The position numbers were made by a program, and so were the translations under genes. The notes beneath the pieces were generated by a model, which saw only the letters and a list, made by a program, of their open reading frames with translations, was not told the DNA's origin and searched no databases. Of a stretch of 64,000 bases of DNA, positions 1 through 8,982 are shown in pieces (position 1 is the first letter of the stretch; every line of letters begins with the position of its first letter). The stretch covers positions 1-64,000 of the forward strand of contig JADZAQ010000074.1 of assembly GCA_020852555.1 (NCBI GenBank), given 5' to 3'. The stretch comes from Burkholderiales bacterium (lineage in GTDB: Bacteria; Pseudomonadota; Gammaproteobacteria; Burkholderiales; Casimicrobiaceae).

Positions 1-56
1 ATCTGGGGCTGGTGTCGCTGCTCGATACGGTGCAGCGCCTTCAGCGCACTTCATGA
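1..56 (+). CDS. 3' end of an upstream gene (partial)
   Basis: The third frame is open from the window edge and ends in TGA at 54-56, giving a C-terminal tail LGLVSLLDTVQRLQRTS. The leucine-rich amphipathic tail and the position about 100 bases ahead of a SD-preceded gene on the same strand fit the end of a real gene, but 17 residues are too few to name a family. A regulator or the solute receptor of the following TRAP permease would be natural neighbours; that is a guess. Confidence 0.3.
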   Translation, partial: LGLVSLLDTVQRLQRTS

Positions 57-153
57 ACCGCCGTAAGCGGAACCGCACGTACGGTGGTGTGGGAGGGCGG
101 CGGGCGTGAGCCCGCCCCCTACCCGATCGCCATCCGCGGGAGGCACCACGCTC

Positions 154-2331
154 ATGCAGGCGATCGAAGCCGACCAGACGCGCGCGCTCGAGGAGAAGTT
201 CGATCCGGAGATGCGCTTTCGCCCGGTGTGGCACCCGGCGGCGCTCATCGTCACCGCGCTGCTCATCGTCCTGTCGTCGTTCCACTACTACACGGCGGGC
301 TTCGGTCTGCTGCGCGAAGCCACGCACCGCGGCACGCACATGGCCTTCGTGCTGTCGCTCATCTTCCTCGTCTTTCCGCTGCGCAAGGCGCTGCTCGATG
401 CGCCGCCGAAGCCGGGGCCGCTCGCGCCGGGCGGCGTGCCGCTGTACGACTGGGCCTGCGCGGTGCTGATCGCGGTCGCGGCGCTGTACATCCCGTACGT
501 GTTCGACGACCTCGCCTTCCGCGTCGGCAATCCGAATGGGCTCGACGTGGTCATGGGCACGCTCCTCGTGATCCTGCTCATCGAGGCGACGCGGCGCAGC
601 ATGGGCTGGCCGCTGCCGATCATCGCGATCATCTTCATGGTGTACGCGCTCGCCGGGATGTGGTTCCCCGGCCTCCTCAAGCACTCGGGCGCGTCGTGGT
701 CCACGCTCGTCAATCATCTCTACCTCACGAGCCAGGGCATCTATGGGATCGCCATCGGCGTGGTGGCCACCTACGTCTTCCACTTCGTGCTCTTCGGCGT
801 GCTGGCGACCGCGATCGGGTTGGGGCAGCTCTTCATCGACATCGCATCGTCGATCGCGGGTCGCTACGCGGGTGGGCCGGCGAAGGTCTCGGTGTTCGCC
901 TCCGCGCTCTTCGGGATGCTCTCCGGTTCGTCGGTGGCAAACGCGGTCACTGTCGGCTCGCTGACGATTCCAGCAATGGTCCGGCTGGGCTATCCGCGGC
1001 ACTTCGCGGGTGGCGTGGAAGCCGCCTCGTCGACCGGCGGGCAGATCACGCCGCCGATCATGGGCGCGGCGGCGTTCCTGATGATCGAGTTCCTGAACCT
1101 GCCGTACTCGACGATCATCGTCGCCGCCGTGGTGCCGGCGTTCATGCATTTCTTCGGCGTCTTCATGCAGGTCCATTTCGAGGCGAAGAACAAGGGCTTG
1201 CGCGGACTCACCAAGGAGGAGCTCCCGGACCTGCCGAAGACGCTGCGCGCGAACTGGCCGACGCTGATCCCGCTCTTCCTCCTGGTCGGGATCATCGTCA
1301 ACGGCAATACCCCGTATCTCGCGGCCTTCACCGGGATCAGCTCGTGCATCCTGGTCGGGCTCTTCACGTCGCGGCACGGCACGCGGCCGCGGCAGTACGC
1401 GGTGCTCTTCGCGCTGCACGCGGTGCTGGTCGGCCTCTTCCTGCGCGCCTTCGGCGACTGGGGCCCGTGGATCTTCGCCGCGATGGTGATCGTGGTGCCG
1501 CTCGTGCATCGGGCGCTCGGCTGCGAGTCGCGCATCGGTCGCGCGGCGATCCTCGCGGCGTTCGAGTTGGGCGCGAAGTACGCGCTGGCGGTGGGCGCTG
1601 CCGCCGCCACCGTCGGCATCGTGATCGGCGTCGTGACGCTCACCGGCGTCGGCTTCAAGCTGTCGTACATCGTGACGTCGGCGGCGAATTCCATCGCCAC
1701 CGGGGTCGCCGCCTTCCTGCCCACCGGCTGGACGAACCTGCAGGCGCTGACGCTGGTGGCCGCGCTCGTGATGACCGGCCTCGTGTGCATCCTCATGGGC
1801 TGCGGCATCCCGACGACGGCCAACTACATCATCATGGCCACGGTGGCGGCACCCACGCTCGCCATGCTCGGCGTGCAGCCGATCGTCGCGCACTTCTTCG
1901 TCTTCTACTATGGTGTGCTCGCCGACATCACCCCACCCGTGGCGCTCGCGGCGTACGCCGCGGCGGGAATGGCGGGTTCGGATCCCTTCAAGACGGGGAA
2001 CACCGCGTTCCGCCTGGGCCTGGGCAAGGTGCTGGTGCCGTTCGTGTTCGTATTCGCGCCGTCGCTGCTCATCAAGGTCCAGAACTTCTCGCTGCAGGAA
2101 TTCGTCCTGGCGTTCGCCGGCTGCGTCCTCGGCATCGCCGTGCTGTCGGCGGCGCTGTCGAACTACATGCTCACGCGCATGCGGATCTGGGAACGCCTGC
2201 TGTGCGTCGTCGCGGCGATCCTCATGATCGCGCCCGAACTCGTGAGCACCCTGGTCGGCATCGGGCTCACGGTTCCGGTGGTGCTGGCGCAGCTCGCGGC
2301 ACGGCGGCGACGAGGGGTGGCGACGGCGTAG
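154..2331 (+). CDS. TRAP transporter fused permease (4TM/12TM, DctQM type)
   Basis: Predicted inner-membrane permease of a tripartite ATP-independent periplasmic transporter, in which small and large subunits are fused (725 aa, usual for the 4TM/12TM class). Hydrophobic segments run through the whole protein. The DctM-type signature with SGSSVANAV and the following GGQITPPIMGA lies around residues 250-310, and GCGIPTTANY near residue 549. I start at ATG 154, not at the track's 106, because GGGAGG sits 10 bases upstream of 154. The periplasmic solute receptor is not in the window and may lie upstream. Its place directly before the iol operon makes a polyol or related organic substrate plausible, but the inferred iolC promoter lies after this gene, so co-regulation is not proven. 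Confidence 0.85.
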   Translation: MQAIEADQTRALEEKFDPEMRFRPVWHPAALIVTALLIVLSSFHYYTAGFGLLREATHRGTHMAFVLSLIFLVFPLRKALLDAPPKPGPLAPGGVPLYDWACAVLIAVAALYIPYVFDDLAFRVGNPNGLDVVMGTLLVILLIEATRRSMGWPLPIIAIIFMVYALAGMWFPGLLKHSGASWSTLVNHLYLTSQGIYGIAIGVVATYVFHFVLFGVLATAIGLGQLFIDIASSIAGRYAGGPAKVSVFASALFGMLSGSSVANAVTVGSLTIPAMVRLGYPRHFAGGVEAASSTGGQITPPIMGAAAFLMIEFLNLPYSTIIVAAVVPAFMHFFGVFMQVHFEAKNKGLRGLTKEELPDLPKTLRANWPTLIPLFLLVGIIVNGNTPYLAAFTGISSCILVGLFTSRHGTRPRQYAVLFALHAVLVGLFLRAFGDWGPWIFAAMVIVVPLVHRALGCESRIGRAAILAAFELGAKYALAVGAAAATVGIVIGVVTLTGVGFKLSYIVTSAANSIATGVAAFLPTGWTNLQALTLVAALVMTGLVCILMGCGIPTTANYIIMATVAAPTLAMLGVQPIVAHFFVFYYGVLADITPPVALAAYAAAGMAGSDPFKTGNTAFRLGLGKVLVPFVFVFAPSLLIKVQNFSLQEFVLAFAGCVLGIAVLSAALSNYMLTRMRIWERLLCVVAAILMIAPELVSTLVGIGLTVPVVLAQLAARRRRGVATA

Positions 2332-2378
2332 GACCTTGCAGGGGTCCCCCGGGTCGCGGCCGGCGATCGGGTGGTGAT

Positions 2379-2407
2379 TGGAATATACATTCCATTCGCG
2401 TGGAATG
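2379..2407. promoter_or_regulatory. IolR-type operator (GGAA-N6-TTCC) before iolC
   Basis: The sequence shows a perfect palindrome GGAA-TATACA-TTCC at 2380-2393, extended to TGGAAT-N4-ATTCCA. A second interlocked inverted repeat, CATTCCA-N6-TGGAATG, spans 2388-2407, giving three half-sites in 29 bases. GGAA-N6-TTCC is the motif reported for RpiR-family IolR repressors ahead of inositol genes in alphaproteobacteria. Its location about 100 bases before iolC makes an inositol-responsive operator the best reading. No regulator gene is visible in the window. Confidence 0.7.
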
Positions 2408-2414
2408 TCGAAAC

Positions 2415-2443
2415 TTGCGTTTCACGAGGCGGTGCGGGACAAT
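2415..2443 (+). promoter_or_regulatory. candidate sigma-70 promoter of the iol operon
   Basis: TTGCGT and GACAAT are separated by 17 bases, just downstream of the GGAA-N6-TTCC palindrome and 62 bases before the iolC start. An alternative pair inside the operator itself (TTGGAA-N17-TGGAAT, 2378-2406) is about as good by eye. Either would be blocked or modulated by a protein bound to the operator. Confidence 0.4.
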
Positions 2444-2505
2444 GCCGGCGCGCCGCCCACCCCCTCCTGCGGCGATCGACACGCCGTCGCGAATCCCTGC
2501 CCACC

Positions 2506-4440
2506 ATGCGCAATACCACTTCCTTCGCGTCCGGCCGCGCGCTCGATGTCGTCTGTCTCGGCCGCTTCGCGGTCGATTTCTACGCGCAGCAGATCGGCGC
2601 GCGCCTGGAGGACTGCACCGGCTTTTCCAAGTACTTGGGCGGCTCGTCGGCCAACACCGCCTTCGGCTGCGCGCGTCTCGGCCTCCGCGCCGGGCTCATC
2701 TCGCGCGTCGGCAACGACGGCAACGGTCGCTTCCTCGTCGAGACGATCCGCAAGGAGGGCTGCGATACCAGCCACGTGAGTATCGATCCGCAGCGCCTGA
2801 CCGGCGCGGTGGTGCTGGGCATCAAGGACAAGGACACGTTCCCGCTCATCTTCATGCGCGAGAACTGCGCCGACATGGCGATCACCGAGGACGACGTCGA
2901 GGAGTCGTACATCGCGTCGGCGCGTGCGCTGCTCATCACCGGCACCCACTTCTCGACCGCCTACATCGACCGCATCAGCAATCTGGCGCTCGACCGTGCC
3001 CGCGCGCACGACGTGCGCACGGTGCTCGACATCGACTATCGCCCGGTGCTGTGGGGGCTCACCAATCGCGGCGACGGCGAGACGCGCTTCATCGCCTCCG
3101 ACGGTGTCACCGCGCACCTCCAGCGCATCCTGCCGAAGTTCGACCTCGTGATCGGCACCATCGAGGAGTTCAACATCGCCGGCGGCAGCGTCGACATCAT
3201 GGCCTCGCTCCACGCGGTGCGCGCGGTGACGTCGGCAACGCTCGTCGTGAAGCGCGGACCGCTCGGCTGCGCGGTGATCGACGGGGCGATTCCCGCCTCG
3301 CTCGACGCCGCCTTCAACGGCGAGGGTGTCACCGTCGAGGTGCTCAACGTCCTTGGCGCCGGCGACGCGTTCTCGGCGGGCTTCCTGTCGGGCTGGGTGC
3401 GCGGCGAGGACTACGATCGCTGCGCGCGTTACGCGAACGCCTGTGGCGCGCTCGTCGTGTCGCGGCACGGCTGCGCACCGGCGATGCCGACCCGGATCGA
3501 GCTGGACTACTTCCTCGCTCACGCCGAGCGCATCCCGCAGCCCGATCGCGACGAGACGCTCACGCGCCTGCACCGGGTGACGGCGCCACGCGTGCCGCGG
3601 CCCGAGGTATTCGCCTTCGCCTTCGACCATCGCAATCCGTTCTTCGACCTCGCGCAGCGCGCCGGTGTCGCGGAGGAGCACCTGTCGCGGCTGAAGTCGC
3701 TCCTCGTCGAGGCGGTGGCCGAGACCGAGGCGGCGTACGGACTCGCCGGCAAGATCGGCATCCTTTGTGACGATCGCTACGGGCAGGATGCGCTCAATGC
3801 GGCGACGGGGCGCGGTTGGTGGATCGGACGTCCGGTCGAGTTGCCGGGCTCCAATCCGCTGGTCTTCGACCGCGGCCGTTCGATCGGCACCACGCTCGTC
3901 GGCTGGCCGCTGGAGCACGTCGCCAAGTGCCTCGTCGCCTACCATCCCGACGATCCCGTCGAGCACCGCCTGGAGCAGGAGGCGCAGATCCGCACGCTGT
4001 ACGGCGCGGTGCAGGCGAGCGGACACGAGCTCCTGCTCGAGATCATCCCGCCACGCGAGCCCGTGCGCGACGAGCACACGATCTACCGGGCGCTCAAGCG
4101 CCTGTACAACCTCGGCATCCATCCGGAATGGTGGAAGCTCGAGCCCATGACGCCGGCGCAGTGGCAGGCGATCGATGCACTGATCGCCGAGCGCGACCCG
4201 TACTGTCGCGGGGTGCTCGTACTCGGCCTCAATGCACCGGTCGCCGCACTGGCCGAGAGCTTCGCGCAGGCAAAGGCGAGCAAGACCTGCCGCGGCTTCG
4301 CGGTCGGTCGTACCATCTTCCAGGAGCCGGCTGCGGCGTGGCTGGCCGGTCGCGACGACGATGTGGCGCTCAAGCGCGCGGTGCGCGCGAACTTCGAGGC
4401 GCTCATCGACGCCTGGCGGGGGACGCGGGCGTGCGCCTGA
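2506..4440 (+). CDS. iolC: 5-dehydro-2-deoxygluconokinase fused to DUF2090 (IolC)
   Basis: IolC phosphorylates 5-dehydro-2-deoxy-D-gluconate in cytoplasmic myo-inositol breakdown. Residues about 1-320 form a PfkB-family sugar kinase: GGSSANTAFG near the N-terminus and the signature GAGDAFSAGF around residues 284-293. Residues about 325-640 match the DUF2090 extension found in many proteobacterial IolC proteins. That extension is thought to supply the next step, aldol cleavage of the 6-phosphate (IolJ role), and no separate iolJ is seen here. I use ATG 2506 because the upstream part of the track ORF crosses the operator and is not kinase-like; no clear SD precedes it. iolD starts inside its stop region, so the two are translationally coupled. 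Confidence 0.9.
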   Translation: MRNTTSFASGRALDVVCLGRFAVDFYAQQIGARLEDCTGFSKYLGGSSANTAFGCARLGLRAGLISRVGNDGNGRFLVETIRKEGCDTSHVSIDPQRLTGAVVLGIKDKDTFPLIFMRENCADMAITEDDVEESYIASARALLITGTHFSTAYIDRISNLALDRARAHDVRTVLDIDYRPVLWGLTNRGDGETRFIASDGVTAHLQRILPKFDLVIGTIEEFNIAGGSVDIMASLHAVRAVTSATLVVKRGPLGCAVIDGAIPASLDAAFNGEGVTVEVLNVLGAGDAFSAGFLSGWVRGEDYDRCARYANACGALVVSRHGCAPAMPTRIELDYFLAHAERIPQPDRDETLTRLHRVTAPRVPRPEVFAFAFDHRNPFFDLAQRAGVAEEHLSRLKSLLVEAVAETEAAYGLAGKIGILCDDRYGQDALNAATGRGWWIGRPVELPGSNPLVFDRGRSIGTTLVGWPLEHVAKCLVAYHPDDPVEHRLEQEAQIRTLYGAVQASGHELLLEIIPPREPVRDEHTIYRALKRLYNLGIHPEWWKLEPMTPAQWQAIDALIAERDPYCRGVLVLGLNAPVAALAESFAQAKASKTCRGFAVGRTIFQEPAAAWLAGRDDDVALKRAVRANFEALIDAWRGTRACA

Positions 4441-6266
4441 CCGTCGCGCAAGCGATCGTGCGCTACCTCGCGGCGCTGCGTAGCGCGACGCCGGAAGGTG
4501 TCGAGCCGCTCTTCGCCGGCGTATTCGCGATCTTCGGTCACGGCAACGTCGCCGGCATGGGCGAGGCGCTGCACGCGCACCGTCACGCCTTGCCGACGTA
4601 CCGCGCGCACAACGAGCAGGCGATGGCGCACTCGGCGATCGCCTACGCGAAGGCGAAGTTCCGTCGCCGCATGATGGCCTGCACGACGTCGATCGGCCCC
4701 GGCGCCACCAATCTCGTGACCGCGGCGGCGCTCGCGCACGTCAATCGCCTGCCGGTGCTCTTCCTGCCCGGCGACGTCTTCGTCTCGCGCGCGCCGGATC
4801 CGGTGCTGCAGCAGGTTGAGGACTTCGGCGACGGCACGATCACCGCCAACGACTGTTTCCGCCCGGTGTCGCGCCACTTCGATCGCATCGTGCATCCCGC
4901 GCAGCTGCTGACCGCGCTGCCGGAGGCGGTGCGCGTGCTGACCGACGCGGCGCTGTGCGGACCGGTCACGCTCGCGCTGCCGCAGGACGTGCAGACGATG
5001 GCGTACGACTACCCGGATGCCTTCTTTGCGCCGGCCGTGGTCAGCTTCGATGCGCCTGCGCCGACCGCCGCCGCGATCGCCCGCGCCGCGGAAGCGCTGC
5101 GCGGCGCGCAGCGCCCGCTCATCGTCGCCGGCGGCGGCGTGCTCTATGGGCTTGCCACCGACGCGCTGCGGATCTTTGCCGATGCGCACGGCATTCCGGT
5201 CGCCGAGACGCAGGCCGGCAAGGGCGCGCTGCCGTGGGACCATCCGCTGCAAGCGGGCGCGATCGGCGTCACCGGGTCACCCGCCGCCAATGCGCTGGCC
5301 GCCGGCGCCGACGTGGTGCTCGCGGTGGGCACGCGGCTCGCCGATTTCACCACCGGCTCGCACTCGCTCTTTACGCAGGCACGGCTCGTCAACCTCAACG
5401 TCAATGCCTTCGACGCCCGCAAGTGGCACGGCATCGACGTCGTCGGCGATGCCGGCTCCGGACTTGCCGCGCTGACCGCGGCGCTCGCCGGCTGGACCGC
5501 TGCCGCCTCGTGGCAGACGCGCGCCCGCGATACGGCGCGCGCCTGGCGCGACGACATCGCGCGGCTCACCGGGCAGCGCGACGTGGTGCTTCCCTACGAC
5601 GGCGACGTGATCGGCGCCGTGCAGCGCTCCTCGCGCACGTCGACCGCGGACGACGTCGCGGTATGCGCCGCCGGCACGCTTCCCGGTGAACTGCACAAGC
5701 TCTGGCGGACGAGCGTGCCGGGCGGCTATCACGTCGAGTACGGCTACTCCTGCATGGGCTACGAGATCGCCGGCGGCATCGGCGTGAAGATGGCGTATCC
5801 CGAGCGCGAGGTGATCGTGCTGGTGGGCGACGGCAGCTACCTCATGCTCAATGCCGAGATCGCGACCTCGGTGATGCTCGACCGCAAGCTCATCGTCGTG
5901 CTCCTCGACAACCGCGGCTACGGCTGCATCAGCCGCCTGCAGCAGTCGGTGGGCGGGGCGCCGTTCAACAATCTCCTCGACGACGGCACCGCCGGGAGCG
6001 CACCACGCATCGACTTCGCGGCGCACGCCGCGGCGATGGGCGCCCGCGCCGAGCACGTGCGCTCGATCCCCGAGCTCGAGGCGGTGCTCGCGCGGGCGCG
6101 GGCGAGCGATCGCACCTACGTCGTCGTCATCGACACCGATCCGGCGCGGACCACCGCCGAAGGTGGCTGGTGGTGGGAGGTTGCGGTCCCGGAAGTGAGC
6201 GAGCGCGCGGAAGTGCGCGCGGCGCGCGCCGACTACGAGGCGGGCAAGACGAAGCAGGTGCCGTAG
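4431..6266 (+). CDS. iolD: 3D-(3,5/4)-trihydroxycyclohexane-1,2-dione acylhydrolase (IolD)
   Basis: A thiamine-diphosphate enzyme that opens the ring of trihydroxycyclohexane-dione to 5-deoxy-glucuronate in the inositol pathway. The protein is about 611 aa, normal for IolD. It has an N-terminal TPP pyrimidine-binding region with HNEQAMAHSA near residue 60, a central Rossmann-like domain, and a C-terminal TPP/Mg site GDGSYLMLN near residue 466 followed by LDNRGYGC. The track ORF begins 615 bases too early, inside iolC. GTG 4431 gives the family's N-terminus (VRLTVAQAIVRYL), overlaps the iolC stop by 10 bases and follows a G-rich SD-like stretch. It is the second gene of the iol operon. Confidence 0.93.
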   Translation: MRLTVAQAIVRYLAALRSATPEGVEPLFAGVFAIFGHGNVAGMGEALHAHRHALPTYRAHNEQAMAHSAIAYAKAKFRRRMMACTTSIGPGATNLVTAAALAHVNRLPVLFLPGDVFVSRAPDPVLQQVEDFGDGTITANDCFRPVSRHFDRIVHPAQLLTALPEAVRVLTDAALCGPVTLALPQDVQTMAYDYPDAFFAPAVVSFDAPAPTAAAIARAAEALRGAQRPLIVAGGGVLYGLATDALRIFADAHGIPVAETQAGKGALPWDHPLQAGAIGVTGSPAANALAAGADVVLAVGTRLADFTTGSHSLFTQARLVNLNVNAFDARKWHGIDVVGDAGSGLAALTAALAGWTAAASWQTRARDTARAWRDDIARLTGQRDVVLPYDGDVIGAVQRSSRTSTADDVAVCAAGTLPGELHKLWRTSVPGGYHVEYGYSCMGYEIAGGIGVKMAYPEREVIVLVGDGSYLMLNAEIATSVMLDRKLIVVLLDNRGYGCISRLQQSVGGAPFNNLLDDGTAGSAPRIDFAAHAAAMGARAEHVRSIPELEAVLARARASDRTYVVVIDTDPARTTAEGGWWWEVAVPEVSERAEVRAARADYEAGKTKQVP

Positions 6267-6280
6267 CGAAAGACATGGTC

Positions 6281-7159
6281 ATGAACGTGAAGATCGGCAT
6301 CAATCCCATCTCGTGGAGCAACGACGACCTGCCCTCGCTCGGCGGTGAGACGCCGCTGGCGACCGCGCTGTCGGAGGGCCGCGCGATCGGCTACCAAGGC
6401 TTCGAGCTCGGCAACAAGTTTCCGCGCGAGTCGGCGGCGCTGCGCCGAGTCCTCGCCGAGTACGACCAGGAACTCGTCTCCGGTTGGTATTCGGGGCAGC
6501 TCGCGCGGCGCACGGTGGAGGAGGAGATCGCGGCGGTCGGCCCGCACCTGCGTCTCCTCGCCGACAACGGCGCCAGGGTCATGGTCTACGGCGAGGTCGC
6601 CGACAGCATCCAGGGGCTGCCACAGCCGCTGTACAAGCGCCCGCGCTTCTTCACGGCGGAGCAATGGGACGGCTACGCCGATCGCCTGACGCGCTTCGCG
6701 CGGCACACGCTCGCGCAGGGTGTGCGCGTCGCCTACCATCATCACATGGGTGCGTACGTCGAAACGCCCGCCGACGTCGACGAGCTCATGCGCCGCGTCG
6801 GACCGGAAGTGGGGCTCCTCTTCGATACCGGCCACATGACCTTCGCCGGCGGCGATGCGGTGGTGATGCTCGCCAAGCACGTCGATCGCGTCTGCCACGT
6901 GCACTGCAAGGACGTGCGGCCGGCCGTGATCCGCCTCGCCCGCAACAACGACTGGAGCTTCCTGCAGTCGGTCATCAACGGCGCCTTCACCGTTCCCGGC
7001 GACGGCGCGATCGACTTCCCGGCGGTGATCGAGGTGCTGCGCAAGCACGGCTACGCCGGCTGGCTCGTCGTCGAGGCCGAGCAGGATCCGGCGGTGGCAC
7101 CGAGCCACGCGTACGCCGAGAAGGGATTTCGCACGCTGCAACGGCTCGTTGCCGCGTAG
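6281..7159 (+). CDS. iolE: myo-inosose-2 dehydratase (IolE)
   Basis: Removes water from 2-keto-myo-inositol, the second step of the pathway. The protein is a 292-aa xylose-isomerase-like TIM barrel with the family opening KIGINPISWSNDDLPSLGG. Metal and acid-base residues are visible in HHHMGAYVET (about residue 153), LFDTGHMTFAGGD (about 182), HVHCKDVRP (about 205) and VEAEQDP (about 264). ATG 6281 is preferred to ATG 6275 because the weak AAAG element before it is spaced 8 bases away. It follows iolD by 14 bases. Confidence 0.92.
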   Translation: MNVKIGINPISWSNDDLPSLGGETPLATALSEGRAIGYQGFELGNKFPRESAALRRVLAEYDQELVSGWYSGQLARRTVEEEIAAVGPHLRLLADNGARVMVYGEVADSIQGLPQPLYKRPRFFTAEQWDGYADRLTRFARHTLAQGVRVAYHHHMGAYVETPADVDELMRRVGPEVGLLFDTGHMTFAGGDAVVMLAKHVDRVCHVHCKDVRPAVIRLARNNDWSFLQSVINGAFTVPGDGAIDFPAVIEVLRKHGYAGWLVVEAEQDPAVAPSHAYAEKGFRTLQRLVAA

Positions 7160-7170
7160 GGAAGACGACC

Positions 7171-7971
7171 ATGAGCCTCCTCGTCAAGGCCAGCAAGACC
7201 GGGCGCGACATCGTGCGCGTGACGCCGCACTCCGCGGGTTGGCGCTACGTCGGCTTCGCGGCGCACCGCCTGCGCGCGGGGGAGACGATCGAGCGGCCGG
7301 GCGACGACGACGAGGCGTGCATCGTGGTCCTGCGTGGCCGGGTCGACGTGACGGTGCCGGGGTCCACCTGGCGGGCGATCGGCAAACGCAGCAGCGTCTT
7401 CGCCGACGAGTCGCCGTACGCTGTCTACGTCCCGGCGCAGGTCGGCGCTACCGTCACCGCGATCGACGACACCGAGATCGGCATCGCGACCGCGCCGGCG
7501 CCGCAATCGCGCACCCGCGCCGCACGCCTCATCGAGCCGGCGTCGATGCAGCGCTCGACGCGCGGCAGCGGCGCCAATACGCGCTACGTCTGCGACATCC
7601 TGCCGCAGACCGAGCCCGCCGATCGGCTGCTGGTGGTCGAGGTGGTGACTCCCTCCGGGCATTCGTCGAGCTATCCGCCGCACAAGCACGATACCGATGA
7701 CCTGCCGGCCGAGAGCGCGCTCGAGGAGACGTACTACCACCGCCTCGACCCGGCGCAGGGCTTCGCCTTCCAGCGCGTGTACACCGACGACCGCTCGCTC
7801 GACGAGGCGCTCGCCGTCGAGGATCACGACGTGGTCATGGTGCCGCGCGGCTACCATCCGGTGGTGGTGCCGTACGGCTACACCTCGTATTACCTCAACG
7901 TGATGGCCGGCCCCACGCGCGAATGGCACTTCAAGAACGACCCCGCGCACGAGTGGATGCTGCGCCGATAG
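7171..7971 (+). CDS. iolB: 5-deoxy-glucuronate isomerase (IolB)
   Basis: Converts 5-deoxy-glucuronate to 5-dehydro-2-deoxygluconate, supplying the IolC substrate. At 266 aa it has the size of the family, a double cupin fold. The metal-binding histidine cluster is in HSSSYPPHKHD near residue 163 with a downstream glutamate (ALEETYYHR), and the conserved end reads YGYTSYYLNVMAGP. GGGAAG lies about 7 bases before the ATG. Spacing from iolE is 11 bases, so it belongs to the same transcript. Confidence 0.92.
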   Translation: MSLLVKASKTGRDIVRVTPHSAGWRYVGFAAHRLRAGETIERPGDDDEACIVVLRGRVDVTVPGSTWRAIGKRSSVFADESPYAVYVPAQVGATVTAIDDTEIGIATAPAPQSRTRAARLIEPASMQRSTRGSGANTRYVCDILPQTEPADRLLVVEVVTPSGHSSSYPPHKHDTDDLPAESALEETYYHRLDPAQGFAFQRVYTDDRSLDEALAVEDHDVVMVPRGYHPVVVPYGYTSYYLNVMAGPTREWHFKNDPAHEWMLRR

Positions 7972-7993
7972 CCAAGGACCAAGGACCACGACG

Positions 7994-8977
7994 ATGGATG
8001 CAGCTCTCTTCGGTGCCGGCCGCATCGGCAAGATCCACGCCGGCAATCTCGCCCGGCAGCCCGGCGTTGCGCTGCGCTACGTCGTTGACGTCGACGCCGG
8101 TGCGGCTGCCGCGCTCGCCCGGCAGCACGGCGCCAGGGTGGCGACCGCCGACGAGGTGTTCGCCGACAAGGACGTCGGCGTGGTGGTCATCGGCTCGTCG
8201 ACCGACACCCACGCCGACCTCATCGTGCGCGCCGCCGCCGCCGGCAAGGCGATCTTCTGCGAGAAGCCGGTGGATTTGGCCGTCGACCGCGCGCGCCGCT
8301 GCGCCGAGGCGGTACGACAGGCGGGCGTCACCTGCCTCATCGGTTTCCAGCGCCGCTACGATCCGACGTTCAACGCGGTCAAGGAGCGCATCGTCAAGGG
8401 TGAGATCGGCGAGCCCGAAATGCTCGTCGTGACGAGCCGCGATCCGGGGGCGCCACCGGTCGAGTACCTGAAGCGCTCGGGCGGCATCTTCCGCGACATG
8501 CTGATCCACGATTTCGACATCTTCCGCTGGATCCTCGACGACGACGCGGCCACCGTCTACGCCACCGGCAGCGTCCTGACCGATCCCGCGGTGGGCAGCG
8601 TCGGCGACATCGACTGCACCGCGGTCACGATTCGCACGCGCCGGGGACGGCTGTGTCAGATCAACACCACGCGGCGTGCGGCGTACGGCTACGACCAGCG
8701 CTTCGAGGTGATCGGCAGCCTCGGCATGCTGCAGGCCAACAACCACCGGCCTACCGAAGTGGTGGCGTCGACCGCCACGGCGGTCAGCGCCGATTTGCCG
8801 GAGCATTTCTTCCTCGAGCGCTATCGTGCCGCGTACGCGGCCGAGATGGCGCACTTCTTCGAGGCGCTCGCCAAGGGGGCGCCGGTGCGCACGTCGATCG
8901 CCGACGGAGTGGCAGCACTCGAGCTCGCCGACGCCGCGACCACCTCGTGGCGCGAGCAGCGCATCGTCACCGTCTAG
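7994..8977 (+). CDS. iolG: Gfo/Idh/MocA dehydrogenase, probable inositol 2-dehydrogenase
   Basis: NAD(P)-dependent oxidoreductase of 327 aa. The Rossmann motif GAGRIGKIHAGN is at residues 7-18, the catalytic lysine motif EKPVDL is near residue 89, and the DMLIHDFDIFRW substrate-site motif is near 171. In an iol operon the expected role is oxidation of myo-inositol to scyllo-inosose, the entry step. This copy opens like classical IolG (MDAALFGAGRIGKIHA) and is the better iolG candidate of the two paralogues, though substrate cannot be read from sequence. AAGGA precedes the start; it follows iolB by 22 bases. Confidence 0.82.
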   Translation: MDAALFGAGRIGKIHAGNLARQPGVALRYVVDVDAGAAAALARQHGARVATADEVFADKDVGVVVIGSSTDTHADLIVRAAAAGKAIFCEKPVDLAVDRARRCAEAVRQAGVTCLIGFQRRYDPTFNAVKERIVKGEIGEPEMLVVTSRDPGAPPVEYLKRSGGIFRDMLIHDFDIFRWILDDDAATVYATGSVLTDPAVGSVGDIDCTAVTIRTRRGRLCQINTTRRAAYGYDQRFEVIGSLGMLQANNHRPTEVVASTATAVSADLPEHFFLERYRAAYAAEMAHFFEALAKGAPVRTSIADGVAALELADAATTSWREQRIVTV

Positions 8978-8982
8978 ACGCG

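Noticed and set aside
84-3770. 1228-aa plus-strand ORF across the TRAP and iolC genes
   Set aside because: It spans two real genes and the operator in a third frame, with arginine/histidine/alanine-rich shadow composition.
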